A stretch of 64,000 nt of DNA, from contig NZ_KE384490.1 in the NCBI RefSeq assembly GCF_000426045.1, forward strand, positions 248,001-312,000, read 5' to 3'. Numbering within the stretch: position 1 is the stretch's first letter; each line of letters begins with the position of its first letter. Origin of the DNA: Marmoricola sp. URHB0036. GTDB taxonomy: Bacteria; Actinomycetota; Actinomycetes; Propionibacteriales; Nocardioidaceae. The position numbers were made by a program, and so were the translations under genes. Below the pieces are notes generated by a model, which worked only from the letters and a program-made list of their open reading frames with translations, was not told where the DNA came from and did no database searches. Below, piece after piece: positions 22,061-30,534 of this stretch.

Positions 22061-22620
22061 GCGCGGGGGATGTCCCTGCCCGTCGGGGCGTACTCCACCA
22101 GCAGCAGCCGACCGTCCAGGACGCGGTGGTCGGCCAGCTCGAGGTCGGTCGACGAGACGTCCGCGAAGGCGGCCTCTCGACCGTCGTGGCCGGCGAGGAG
22201 CGGAAAGGTCATCAGCCGGAGCCGGTCGACGAGTCCGGCGTCGATCAGCTGCCGTCCGACGGACAGGCTGCCGACGGTGCGCAACGGCACCTCGCTCTCG
22301 TCCTTGAGCCGCCGGATCTCGTGGACCAGCTCGTCGGAGCAGATCCTGGTGTTCGCCCATTCCGCCTCGCGCAACGTGCGTGAGAAGACGACCTTGTCCA
22401 GCTCGGTCATCCGGCGCCAGGACGCGTCCTGGGCGTCCTCGGGGATGGCCGCCAGCACCTCGTAGGTACGCCGCCCCATCACCATCAGGTGCGGCTCCTC
22501 CAGCTGTGCAGTGTTCCACGCGTCGAGGTCGGGGCCGAAGTAGCCGAAGTACCCCGGCAGCCCGTCACTTCCGGCCCATCCGTCGACCGAGAGGAAGATG
22601 TCGACTGTCACCGTGGTCAT
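22057..22620 (-). CDS. Dihydrofolate reductase/RibD C-terminal family reductase
   Basis: 187 residues of the RibD C-terminal/DHFR-like fold: N-terminal VTVDIFLSVDGWAG, VMGRRTYEVL and the later SLSVGRQLIDAGLVDRLRLMTFPLLAG. Members are NADPH-dependent reductases of largely unknown substrate; this is a stand-alone domain, not a riboflavin or housekeeping folate enzyme. AAAGGAGC precedes ATG at 22620. It converges with the oxidase gene with a 4-nt overlap. Confidence 0.85.
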   Translation of the reverse strand: MTTVTVDIFLSVDGWAGSDGLPGYFGYFGPDLDAWNTAQLEEPHLMVMGRRTYEVLAAIPEDAQDASWRRMTELDKVVFSRTLREAEWANTRICSDELVHEIRRLKDESEVPLRTVGSLSVGRQLIDAGLVDRLRLMTFPLLAGHDGREAAFADVSSTDLELADHRVLDGRLLLVEYAPTGRDIPRA

Positions 22621-22766
22621 CTGTGCTCCTTTGCCCGAGTTTCGGTGTCATCAGTGCAGACCCGTGGCGAAGCCGGATCTCATCGGAGCGGCACAGCCGC
22701 GGTCGGCCCCCAGACGTGAGCGGACACACAATCAGCCCCCCAAAGGGCCGTGGCAGGATGCGCGTC

Positions 22767-24548
22767 ATGGCACGTGACTTCAAGACCATCGGCGTTGTCG
22801 GACTGGGCACCATGGGTGCCGGCATCACGGAGGTGTTCGCCCGCAACGGGTACGCCGTCGTGGGTGTGGAGGTCGACGACGACGGGATGGAGCGTGGTCG
22901 CCAGCACCTCGAGCACTCCACGGCGCGGGCCGTCTCGCGCGGCAAGCTGAGCGAGGAGGAGGCACAGCAGCTGCACGACCGGGTCACCTTCGCCACCTCG
23001 ATGGAGGAGCTCAAGGACGCCGACCTGGTCGTCGAGGCGGTGGTGGAGTCCATCGAGATCAAGAAGCAGATCTTCAAGCAGCTCGAGGGGATCGTCTCCG
23101 AGGACGCCATCCTCGCCACCAACACCTCCTCGCTGTCCGTCACCGAGATCTCCACCGCCAACTCCCACCCCGGTCGGGTGATCGGCGTTCACTTCTTCAA
23201 CCCGGCGCCCGTCCAGGGCTTCGTCGAGATCGTGCAGACCGTCGTGACCGAGCCGAGCGTGCTCGAGGACGTCTCCGGGCTGGTGCAGGCGCTCGGCAAG
23301 AACCCCGTCGTGTGCGGCGACAAGGCCGGGTTCATCGCCAACACGCTGCTGTTCGGCTACCTCAACCACGCGGTGTCCATGTACGAGCAGCGCTACGCCT
23401 CCCGCGAGGACATCGACGCGGCGATGCGGTTCGGCTGCGGCTACCCGATGGGTCCGTTGGCCCTGCTCGACCTGATCGGCCTGGACACGGCGTACGAGAT
23501 CCTGGAGACGATGTACCGCCAGGGCCGCGACCGGCTGCACGCGCCGGCGCCGATCCTCAAGCAGATGGTCACCGCCGGCATGCTCGGCCGCAAGACCGGC
23601 AAGGGGTTCTACACCTACGAGCACGCCGACAGCCCGGTCGTCGTCGACGACGACAAGACGCCCTCGGCCGACGACAAGCCGGAGCTCAAGCACGACATCA
23701 AGCTGGTCGGCGTGGTCGGCACCGGCACCATGGCGACCGGCATCGTCGAGGTCTTCGCCAAGGGTGGGTACGACGTGATCTACGTCGGCCGTTCCGAGGA
23801 GAAGGTCGCCAAGGTCGCCCAGACCATCGAACGCTCGCTGGACAAGGCGATCCAGCGCGGCAAGCTCGACGAGGCCGCCAAGGACGAGGTGCTCGGTCGG
23901 CTCACCGGCTCGACCTCCCTCGACGACCTCGGCCAGGTCGACATCGCGGTCGAGGCGATCGCCGAGGACCTCAAGATCAAGACCACTCTGTTCGAGAACC
24001 TCGACGAGATCTGCAAGCCCGGCGCGATCCTCGCGACCACGACCTCCTCGCTGCCGATCATCGAGTGTGCCCAGGCCACCACCCGGCCCCAGGACGTCGT
24101 CGGGATGCACTTCTTCAACCCGGCACCGATCATGAAGCTGGTGGAGGTCGTCTCCACCGTCTCGACGTCCGAGGACGTCACCGAGACGACCCAGGCCCTG
24201 TGCGGCAAGCTCGGCAAGGTGGCGGTCTCCTGCGGCGACCGCGCCGGGTTCATCGTCAACGCGCTGCTCTTCCCCTACCTCAACGACGCCATCAAGATGC
24301 TCGAGGCCCACTACGCGACCGCCGACGACATCGACACCGCCATGAAGCAGGGGTGTGCCTTGCCGATGGGGCCGTTCGAGCTGCTGGACGTGGTCGGCAA
24401 CGACGTCTCGCTGGCGATCCAGCGCGAGCTCTACCTCGAGTTCCGTGAGCCCGGGTTCGCCCCGGCCCCGTTGCTCGAGCACCTCGTCACCGCGGGCTAC
24501 CTCGGCCGCAAGACGAAGCGAGGGTTCCGCGACTACAGCAACCGCTGA
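22767..24548 (+). CDS. Double-domain 3-hydroxyacyl(butyryl)-CoA dehydrogenase
   Basis: 593 residues, two complete 3-hydroxyacyl-CoA dehydrogenases in tandem. Unit 1 (about 5-290) and unit 2 (about 311-593) each have an NAD site (GLGTMGAG; GTGTMATG), a TSS motif (NTSSLS; TTSSLP), the catalytic His-Glu segment (HFFNPAPVQGFVE; HFFNPAPIMKLVE), GFI-N and the GYLGRKT-type end. A charged linker (DDDKTPSADDKPELK) joins them. It would interconvert acetoacetyl-CoA and 3-hydroxybutyryl-CoA. ATG at 22767 has AGGA 8 nt upstream; ATG at 22758 is the alternative. It overlaps the convergent DedA gene by 16 nt. Confidence 0.92.
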   Translation: MARDFKTIGVVGLGTMGAGITEVFARNGYAVVGVEVDDDGMERGRQHLEHSTARAVSRGKLSEEEAQQLHDRVTFATSMEELKDADLVVEAVVESIEIKKQIFKQLEGIVSEDAILATNTSSLSVTEISTANSHPGRVIGVHFFNPAPVQGFVEIVQTVVTEPSVLEDVSGLVQALGKNPVVCGDKAGFIANTLLFGYLNHAVSMYEQRYASREDIDAAMRFGCGYPMGPLALLDLIGLDTAYEILETMYRQGRDRLHAPAPILKQMVTAGMLGRKTGKGFYTYEHADSPVVVDDDKTPSADDKPELKHDIKLVGVVGTGTMATGIVEVFAKGGYDVIYVGRSEEKVAKVAQTIERSLDKAIQRGKLDEAAKDEVLGRLTGSTSLDDLGQVDIAVEAIAEDLKIKTTLFENLDEICKPGAILATTTSSLPIIECAQATTRPQDVVGMHFFNPAPIMKLVEVVSTVSTSEDVTETTQALCGKLGKVAVSCGDRAGFIVNALLFPYLNDAIKMLEAHYATADDIDTAMKQGCALPMGPFELLDVVGNDVSLAIQRELYLEFREPGFAPAPLLEHLVTAGYLGRKTKRGFRDYSNR

Positions 24549-25156
24549 CGGTCCTCGCGCCGCTTGCTGCGGCGTCGCCAGACCACCAGTCCCGTGATCA
24601 CCAGCACGGCCAGTAAGACGGCGGCGCCCTTGCCGATGGTGGAGGCGATCTTCTCGTAGGAAGCGCCGGCGAAGTACCCGACGAGGCAGAACGTGATGCC
24701 CCACGTGATGCCACCGATGGCGTTCCACAGCAGGAACACGGGGTAGCGCATCCGGCTCAGTCCGGCGATGCCCGGCATCATGGCCCGGAGGAAGGCGGTC
24801 CACCGGCCCAGGAAGACGGCCGGACCGCCGCGACGGCGCAGGCTCGCCTGGGCCGCGTCGAGCTGAGGCTGGTACTTGCGCAGGGACCTGAGCTGCAGGA
24901 CGCGTGGTCCGAGGTGCTTGCCGACCTCGTAGCCGACGGTGTCGCCGACGATGGCACTGATCACGACGATGACGGTCAGGGTGACGATGTCGAGGTGGCT
25001 CTGGCTCGCCATCAGCCCGCCGAGGAGCACGGCCGTCTCACCGGGGATCACGAACCCGGCGAAGAAAGCGGACTCGCCGAAAACCAGCAGGGCGATGATC
25101 GTGTAGGCGAGAGCCGGTGGGACCGACCGGATGCCATCCAACAGGCTGTGCACCAT
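24533..25156 (-). CDS. DedA family membrane protein
   Basis: 207 residues with four to five hydrophobic segments and the DedA/VTT core: FGESAFFAGFVIPGETAVLLGG, GDTVGYEVGKHLG, FLGRWTAFLRAMMPGIAGLSRM and NAIGGITWG. DedA proteins are conserved inner-membrane proteins, implicated as lipid-carrier flippases or in proton-motive-force maintenance. The C-terminus is a basic tail (RRRSKRREDRQRLL). The conserved acidic residues of the E-x-x-x-P-G-E region are present. Confidence 0.9.
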   Translation of the reverse strand: MVHSLLDGIRSVPPALAYTIIALLVFGESAFFAGFVIPGETAVLLGGLMASQSHLDIVTLTVIVVISAIVGDTVGYEVGKHLGPRVLQLRSLRKYQPQLDAAQASLRRRGGPAVFLGRWTAFLRAMMPGIAGLSRMRYPVFLLWNAIGGITWGITFCLVGYFAGASYEKIASTIGKGAAVLLAVLVITGLVVWRRRSKRREDRQRLL

Positions 25157-25281
25157 TTGCCACGACCCTACGCAGGTGACCCTGCACGAGACCTGACCGC
25201 GGTGGTATCTCCCTTGCCCCGCCGGACTCCTTGACCTGCGAGGACCGTCTGCCCGGGACGTCCCGGACCGAGGAGAACACC

Positions 25282-25386
25282 ATGCACGCGCCGATCCGCA
25301 TGACCACCGTCGTCACGAACATGCTCGACGCCAACTCACCGCGGCTCGTGACGCCGCGTCGCGGCACGTCGCGTCGGAACCACTGA
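25282..25386 (+). CDS. Possible 34-residue peptide
   Basis: A short frame, ATG at 25282 to TGA at 25384-25386, begins MHAPIRMTTVVTN and ends in a basic tail (TPRRGTSRRNH). The reason to list it is its strong Shine-Dalgarno (GAGGAG, 6 nt spacing) and its position 16 nt before the next gene. A 14-bp palindrome CCGGGACGTCCCGG lies just upstream at 25253-25266. I know no homologue; it could be a small protein, a leader peptide, or chance. Confidence 0.4.
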   Translation: MHAPIRMTTVVTNMLDANSPRLVTPRRGTSRRNH

Positions 25387-25402
25387 GGAACGGGCCACTC
25401 CG

Positions 25403-25975
25403 ATGCGCCGATCCATCACCGTCGCTGCCGTCCTCGCCAGCCTGGCAGTCTTCGCTCCCGCGGCCGTGGCCGTCCCGGTCGCCCAGCACACATCCGCGCG
25501 AGCGGCTGCCTGTCACCGGACCTTGAAGCACTACCCGGTGCTCCGGCCCGGCGCCCATCGTCCGGCGGTGCGCACCCTCCAGTGCGTGCTGAACGACGAC
25601 GGCTACGGACCCGTGGTCGTCGACGGAGCCTACGGTCCCCAGGCGCGTGCCGCCGTACGCCGCGTCGAGAACGGCTTCGAAGGACCGGCACCCCACCCCG
25701 GCCGGATCAACAACGGCTTCTGGGTGCTCCTGTTCGGCCAGCACCTGCCCGACCGCGACCTCAGCCCCGGCCAGCACGGACCGGCGATCCGCACCCTCCA
25801 ACGTGCCCTGCGCGCCGCCGGCGGCCGCCTCGCCGTCACCGCCACGTTCGGGGCGAGGACGCGCCACGTCGTACGCCACTACCAACGCAGCCAGGGAGTT
25901 CCCGTCACCGGCGTGGTCGACGAGCGCACCCGCTTCTTCCTCGCCATGGGCGGCGTCATCGGCCACCAGAACTGA
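25403..25975 (+). CDS. Secreted protein with two peptidoglycan-binding domains
   Basis: 190 residues. A signal peptide (about 1-24, cleavage near AVA) is followed by two PG_binding_1-type repeats: about 46-110 (RPGAHRPAVRTLQCVLNDDGYGPVVVDGAYGPQARAAV) and about 118-185 (SPGQHGPAIRTLQRALRAAGG). No hydrolase domain is attached, so it is a wall-binding protein without visible catalysis. Two cysteines (in AACHRT and LQCVL) could form a disulfide in the secreted form. Confidence 0.85.
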   Translation: MRRSITVAAVLASLAVFAPAAVAVPVAQHTSARAAACHRTLKHYPVLRPGAHRPAVRTLQCVLNDDGYGPVVVDGAYGPQARAAVRRVENGFEGPAPHPGRINNGFWVLLFGQHLPDRDLSPGQHGPAIRTLQRALRAAGGRLAVTATFGARTRHVVRHYQRSQGVPVTGVVDERTRFFLAMGGVIGHQN

Positions 25976-26019
25976 AGCGGCGGCCCGGGGTCTGGGGGAG
26001 CACCCGTAATCTGGGCGGC

Positions 26020-26802
26020 ATGGGGTTCCTCGTCTTCCTGGTGCTGCTCGCGGTGGCCGCTCTCGTGGTGCGCGCCGTCGTCCAGGGCAACAAGCGCAAG
26101 GCTCTGGAGCGCAAGCAGGCCGAGCTCGAGCCGGTGCGCAAGCTGGCCTTCGAGGACGTGACGGCTCTCGGCGAGGAGCTGCAGGAGCTCGACACCGATC
26201 TGGCCGGCAGCGAGCTCGAGCCCGGCGCCAATGCCGACTACCAGCGCGCGCTCGACGCCTACGAGTCGGCGAAGACCGCCGCCGACACGATCACCGAGCC
26301 CGAGCAGGTCAGGCACGTCACCGAGATCCTCGAGGACGGACGCTACGCGATGGCCTGCGTGCGGGCGCGTGTCGCCGGCGCGCCGCTGCCGACCCGTCGG
26401 CCGCCGTGCTTCTTCGACCCGCGGCACGGCCTCTCGGTCGAGGACGTGCCCTACGCGCCGCCGGGCGGCAGCCTGCGCGACGTACCCGCGTGCGCCCTCG
26501 ACGCCGAGCGCGTGCGGGCCGGAGCCGAGCCCGACATCCGCAAGGTGATGGTCGGCTCCCAGCGGGTGCCCTACTGGCAGGGCGGACGCGCCTACCAGCC
26601 CTACGCCCAGGGTTACTTCGGTGGCTTCGGGATGATGGACATGATGTTCATGGGGATGCTCTTCGGCGGTGGCTTCGACGGTCTCGGTGACGGGATCGGC
26701 GCGATCGGCGAGGGGCTCGGCGAAGGCATCGGCTCCATCGGCGACGGCATCGGCGGCATGTTCGACGGCGTCGGCGACATGTTCGACGGTTTCGACTTCT
26801 GA
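26020..26802 (+). CDS. Membrane-anchored hypothetical protein with Gly/Asp-rich C-terminus
   Basis: 260 residues from ATG at 26020, which has TAATCT 7 nt upstream (leaderless). One N-terminal membrane helix (1-21) precedes a charged helical part (about 25-125), then a conserved-looking core with PPCFFDPRHGLSVEDVPYAPPGG (about 127-149) and VPYWQGGRAYQPY. The end is a low-complexity repeat of GIGxIGEGLGEGIGSIGDGIGGMFDGVGDMF type. I recognise similar actinobacterial proteins but no function. An upstream in-frame extension to 25582 was rejected because it runs through the preceding gene. Confidence 0.75.
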   Translation: MGFLVFLVLLAVAALVVRAVVQGNKRKALERKQAELEPVRKLAFEDVTALGEELQELDTDLAGSELEPGANADYQRALDAYESAKTAADTITEPEQVRHVTEILEDGRYAMACVRARVAGAPLPTRRPPCFFDPRHGLSVEDVPYAPPGGSLRDVPACALDAERVRAGAEPDIRKVMVGSQRVPYWQGGRAYQPYAQGYFGGFGMMDMMFMGMLFGGGFDGLGDGIGAIGEGLGEGIGSIGDGIGGMFDGVGDMFDGFDF

Positions 26803-26877
26803 TTGTTCGACGGTCCGGCTTCTGGTGATCTGCCGGTAACCGAGCGTCAACCTCTCGGTGACGTTGCTCCTCCACGA

Positions 26878-26901
26878 TTCAGGTAGCCCATCAGACCTGA
26901 A
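26878..26901 (+). promoter_or_regulatory. Inverted repeat touching the ribosome site of the 57-residue ORF
   Basis: TTCAGGT and ACCTGAA are perfect 7-bp arms around a 10-nt spacer. The last two bases are the first two of AAGGAG (26900-26905). It could be an operator or an mRNA hairpin influencing ribosome access. Confidence 0.4.
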
Positions 26902-26910
26902 GGAGTGGAC

Positions 26911-27084
26911 ATGGACCCGATGACCGTTCTCATCGAGCAGGAGTACCCGCGCAGCGCGGCCCAGCGAGACCTCGCCAGTCGACACCTCCAGGGCGTCAGC
27001 TCGTTGTACGCCGTGCGCGCCGACCTGCGCGGTGTCTACGCGTTCGCCGACGTCGTCGAGGAAGCGGTGCGCTGGTCGGCCTGA
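26911..27084 (+). CDS. Small soluble hypothetical protein (57 aa)
   Basis: 57 residues, beginning MDPMTVLIEQEYPRSAAQRD and ending VVEEAVRWSA. It has no membrane segment or cysteine and is predicted helical. The Shine-Dalgarno AAGGAG is 5 nt before ATG, one of the strongest in this stretch, and an inverted repeat touches it. Codon choice is GC-rich at third positions like its neighbours. I do not recognise a family. Confidence 0.55.
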   Translation: MDPMTVLIEQEYPRSAAQRDLASRHLQGVSSLYAVRADLRGVYAFADVVEEAVRWSA

Positions 27085-27155
27085 GCCGGTCAGCCGAACC
27101 CTCCCGCGGGCACCCTGCTCGCGCCGGAACCGGGGCAGCGCGACAGAATGCTGCG

Positions 27156-27941
27156 GTGACCCTGCACACCACGACGTACGGCGAGAACGGGTCGCCGATC
27201 GTCTTCTGCCACGGGCTCTTCGGCCAGGGCCGCAACTGGACGGCGGTGGCCAAGGCGCTGGCCGACGACCATCGCACCGTGCTGGTGGACCTGCCGCACC
27301 ACGGCCGGTCGCCCTGGTCCGAGAGCTTCGACTACGTCGAGGTGGCCGACCAGCTGGCGGCCCTCCTCGCGGACCTGTTCGGGGAGGACGACCCGGTCAC
27401 GCTGGTCGGTCACTCGATGGGCGGCAAGGCGGCGATGGTGACCGCCCTGCGCTCACCGGAGCTGGTGGGCCGGCTGTGCGTGGTCGACATCGCGCCGGTC
27501 GACTACGGCGGCAGCGGCGAGTTCGCCGGCTACGTCGAGGCGATGGAGGCGCTCGACCTCGACGCGCTCCAGCGGCGGACGGACGCGGACGAGGCGCTCC
27601 GGGCGTCGGTGCCCAACCGGACCGTGCGCGAGTTCCTGCTCCAGAACCTGCGGCGCGAAGGCGACTCCTGGCGCTGGCAGGTCAACCTCGAGGTCCTCGG
27701 TCGTGACCTCGACGCGCTCAGTGGCTGGCCGGCCGACCGGCTCGACGGAGTGGCTCCGTTCGAGGGCCCGGTGCTCTGGCTGGCGGGCGGCGACTCCGAC
27801 TACGTGCGGGGCGAGCAGGACGCCGAGATGCGGCGGCTCTTCCCCCGCGTGCGCAAGGTCGTGGTCAAGGGTGCCGGGCACTGGGTGCACGCGCAGCGAC
27901 CCGAGGTGGTCGTCGAGGCGCTGCGCCAGCTGACGGCCTGA
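27156..27941 (+). CDS. Alpha/beta-fold hydrolase (YbfF/ABHD11-like esterase)
   Basis: 261 residues from GTG at 27156, with CAGAAT 6 nt upstream. Nucleophile Ser87 lies in GHSMGGKAAM, the elbow typical of YbfF/ABHD11-type esterases. FCHGLFGQGRNW supplies the oxyanion region, and GAGHWVHAQRP contains the catalytic histidine. It is cytosolic and presumably cleaves small acyl esters or thioesters; the substrate is unknown. It converges on the permease gene with a 9-nt gap. Confidence 0.88.
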   Translation: MTLHTTTYGENGSPIVFCHGLFGQGRNWTAVAKALADDHRTVLVDLPHHGRSPWSESFDYVEVADQLAALLADLFGEDDPVTLVGHSMGGKAAMVTALRSPELVGRLCVVDIAPVDYGGSGEFAGYVEAMEALDLDALQRRTDADEALRASVPNRTVREFLLQNLRREGDSWRWQVNLEVLGRDLDALSGWPADRLDGVAPFEGPVLWLAGGDSDYVRGEQDAEMRRLFPRVRKVVVKGAGHWVHAQRPEVVVEALRQLTA

Positions 27942-27950
27942 GCTGCGTCG

Positions 27951-29108
27951 CTACAACGCGTCCTGCCGACGGACGAACACCTCGCGGACGAGCAGCATGA
28001 TGGCGGCGGCGGTCGGGATCGCGAGCAGGGCGCCGACGACGCCGAGCAGGGAGGCCCCGATCAGTGCCGCGATGACGGTCATGGCTCCGGAGATGTCGAC
28101 CGACCGGGACATCACCCGCGGGTAGATCAGGTAGTTCTCGACCTGCTGGTAGACGATGTAGAAGATGATGCAGGCGATGCCGACCTTGAGGTCGGTGGCC
28201 AGTCCGATCGCGCTGACGATGACCGCACCGAGGGTCGCACCGATCATCGGGATGACGTCGAGGATCGACACCACGAGGGCCAGCGCCACGGCGTACTTGC
28301 CCAGGCCGACGATGAGCAGGAACACCAGCGTCGACAGGCCGGCGCACAGCGCGACGATGAACGCACCGGAGACGTAGCCGCCGATGCCGGCCAGGATGCG
28401 GTCACCGAGGTCGGCGACGGTCTCGCGCCGGCTGGCCGGGGCCAGCCGGTAGAGGTTGCCCTTGACCGTGTCGAGCGAGGACATGAAGTAGAGGGTCAGC
28501 ACCAGCACGATGAAGGTGTTGGCGACGAAGCCGAGGATGGCCAGCCCGACCCCGAGCACGCCGCCGAAGACCTGCTGGGTGAGGTCACCGCTGGTGACGT
28601 ACTTCTTGGCCTTGTCGATGATGTCGTACTTCGCGTCGAGCTTCTCGATCTGGTGGTTGTGCTGGAGCTGGTCGAAGTAGCCGGGGGCGTTCTTGGTCAG
28701 CGTCGAGAGCTGGTCGGCGACGACGGGCGCGATGGCGAGCACGAAGACGGCCAGCGCGGCGACGAAGGCGAGCGCGACCAGCAGCACCGCGATGGAGTGG
28801 CGTACGCCGTGCCGCATCAGCCACTGCACGACCGGGCTGAGCCCGAACGCGATGAACAGGGCCACCACGACCAGGATCAGCACCGAGCTGGCCTGGATGA
28901 TCAGTCCGCCGAACCACCAGGCGAGCAGGCCGCCGGCCGCCAGCAGGAAACCGGTGACGAACGGGCCGCGGCTCCAGGTGCCGCGGGCCACGCGCCCGGT
29001 CACCGGCGGCGGAGGCTGCTCGGCCGTGGCCGTCGCCTTCGCCGCCGAGGTCCGTCGTACGACGGGACCACCCGGCTGGCCCCCCGATCCTGCCTCGGGA
29101 GCCGCCAC
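27951..29108 (-). CDS. AI-2E family transporter (PerM-like)
   Basis: 385 residues. A basic N-terminus of about 45 residues precedes two helices (about 54-90), a central soluble region (about 130-190, KNAPGYFDQLQHNHQIEKLDAKYDI) and a C-terminal bundle with the family motifs GIGGYVSGAF, PMIGATLGAVIV and PRVMSRSVDISGAMTVIAALIGASLLGVVGALLAIPTAA. Members export varied small molecules or ions; the family name does not prove AI-2 transport. It lies 3 nt downstream of the coiled-coil gene, probably in one transcript. Confidence 0.9.
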   Translation of the reverse strand: MAAPEAGSGGQPGGPVVRRTSAAKATATAEQPPPPVTGRVARGTWSRGPFVTGFLLAAGGLLAWWFGGLIIQASSVLILVVVALFIAFGLSPVVQWLMRHGVRHSIAVLLVALAFVAALAVFVLAIAPVVADQLSTLTKNAPGYFDQLQHNHQIEKLDAKYDIIDKAKKYVTSGDLTQQVFGGVLGVGLAILGFVANTFIVLVLTLYFMSSLDTVKGNLYRLAPASRRETVADLGDRILAGIGGYVSGAFIVALCAGLSTLVFLLIVGLGKYAVALALVVSILDVIPMIGATLGAVIVSAIGLATDLKVGIACIIFYIVYQQVENYLIYPRVMSRSVDISGAMTVIAALIGASLLGVVGALLAIPTAAAIMLLVREVFVRRQDAL

Positions 29109-29111
29109 GCG

Positions 29112-30392
29112 TCAGCTCTCGTCGTCGTTGCCGAACCCGGCCACCACGTCACGCAGTGCCGAGAGCTGGGCGGTGATCGAGTCGCGACGCCGGGTGAGGC
29201 GGGACACCTCGGCCTTGAGGGCCTCGAGCTCCCGCTCGGAGTCGGCGTGGCCGCTGTTGCGCAGCGCGTCGGCCTGCTTCTTGGCCGCGCTGACGATCTG
29301 CTCGGCCTCGCGGCGCGAACGGCTGATCAGCTGCTCGGCCTCGTGCGTGGAGGCCTCGCGGGCGGCGTTGGCCGCCTCGGTGGCCTCGCCGGCGCGCTGC
29401 TCGGCGGCGGTGGACCGCTCCTCGGCCTCGGCCACCAGCCGCTTGGTCTCGGCGACGGCCGCGTCGTGGTTCTCGGCCGCCTCGCGGGTCAGCCGCTCCT
29501 TCTCGACGGCCAGGGCCCGGCGGGCTTCCTGCACCTCGCGCTCGGCCTCGGCACGAGCGGCCTCGGACTCCCGCGCCGCGCTCGTGCGCAGGGCGTTGGT
29601 CTCCTGCTCGGCGGCGAGCCGCTGCTGCTCGGCCTCCCGCTTGGCGGCGGCGAGGTGGTCGTCGGCCTCGGCCATCGAGCGGACCCGGTGGGACTCGATG
29701 TCGGCCATGGTGCGGCTGCGGCTCTCCTCGAGCTCGCGCATCTGGACGACCCGCATGTCCTCGGCGTCGGCCTCGGCCTCGGCCTTGACCGCGGCGGCGT
29801 CGCGCTGGGCGTTGGCACGGATCTTGGCGGCGTGGGCGGTGGCCTCCTCGATCACCTCGGAGGCCTGCTCCTCGGCCAGGCGCAGCATCTCGCTGGCCTT
29901 CCCGCCGAGGCCGGCATAGGTGGGGTTCTGGTTCTCGTCGATCTCGGTGCGCAGTGCGTCGACCTCGGACTGGAGCGCCTTGAGGCGTGCCTGTGCCTCG
30001 GTGAGGCTGGCGGCGAGCCCGGCCTTCTCGGCGGTGACGGTGCGCAGGTGCTTGTCCACGGCCGCGGTGTCGTAGCCGCCGCGGCGCACGGTCGGCAGCG
30101 AGGGCGGCTGGGCGGCGGCCTGAGGAGTCGCCTGGGGAGTGGCCGGCGGGGTGGCGGCTGCGGCCGGGCGCGCGGGAGCAGGGGCCGGTGTGGCGGGCTG
30201 GCTGCGCTGCGCAGGTGCGGCCGGTGTCTGGGCCGCCGGCTTCTCGGCAGGCGTCTCGGCAGGCTTCTCGGCCACCTTCTGGGCGGTCTTCTGGGTGCCG
30301 GCGTCGACGCCGTCGCGGTTGATCACCTGCGTGGGCTCGTCGGCGGAGTTGTCGGGCTCGTGGTCAAAGATGGACAGGCCCTGGTCGCTCAT
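29112..30392 (-). CDS. DivIVA-like coiled-coil protein
   Basis: 426 residues from ATG at 30392 (GAGGA 9 nt upstream). The N-terminal part (about 25-100) is Pro/Ala-rich and disordered. VRRGGYDTAAVDKHLR (about 103-118) resembles the DivIVA N-terminal membrane-targeting motif. The rest (about 120-415) is one long Ala/Glu/Arg coiled coil. In Actinobacteria such proteins (DivIVA, Scy and FilP types) organise polar growth or cytoskeletal scaffolds. It is not the main DivIVA, which would be shorter and sit in the division cluster. Confidence 0.75.
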   Translation of the reverse strand: MSDQGLSIFDHEPDNSADEPTQVINRDGVDAGTQKTAQKVAEKPAETPAEKPAAQTPAAPAQRSQPATPAPAPARPAAAATPPATPQATPQAAAQPPSLPTVRRGGYDTAAVDKHLRTVTAEKAGLAASLTEAQARLKALQSEVDALRTEIDENQNPTYAGLGGKASEMLRLAEEQASEVIEEATAHAAKIRANAQRDAAAVKAEAEADAEDMRVVQMRELEESRSRTMADIESHRVRSMAEADDHLAAAKREAEQQRLAAEQETNALRTSAARESEAARAEAEREVQEARRALAVEKERLTREAAENHDAAVAETKRLVAEAEERSTAAEQRAGEATEAANAAREASTHEAEQLISRSRREAEQIVSAAKKQADALRNSGHADSERELEALKAEVSRLTRRRDSITAQLSALRDVVAGFGNDDES

Positions 30393-30534
30393 GCTTCTCA
30401 ATCCTCTATCCCGTGGTCGTGGGTCGGGTCGCTGGTCCGACGTACGACGCCAGTGTCACCCATGAACCGGGCGAAACCCACCGCGACCCCTGCGACGCGC
30501 CGCACCAAAATGGCTGGCGCCACGGGTCGGCCAG

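Noticed and set aside
19310-22519. 1069-codon minus-strand frame across four genes
   Set aside because: It crosses nucS, oxidase and reductase genes in the wrong frames and shows no recognisable domain.
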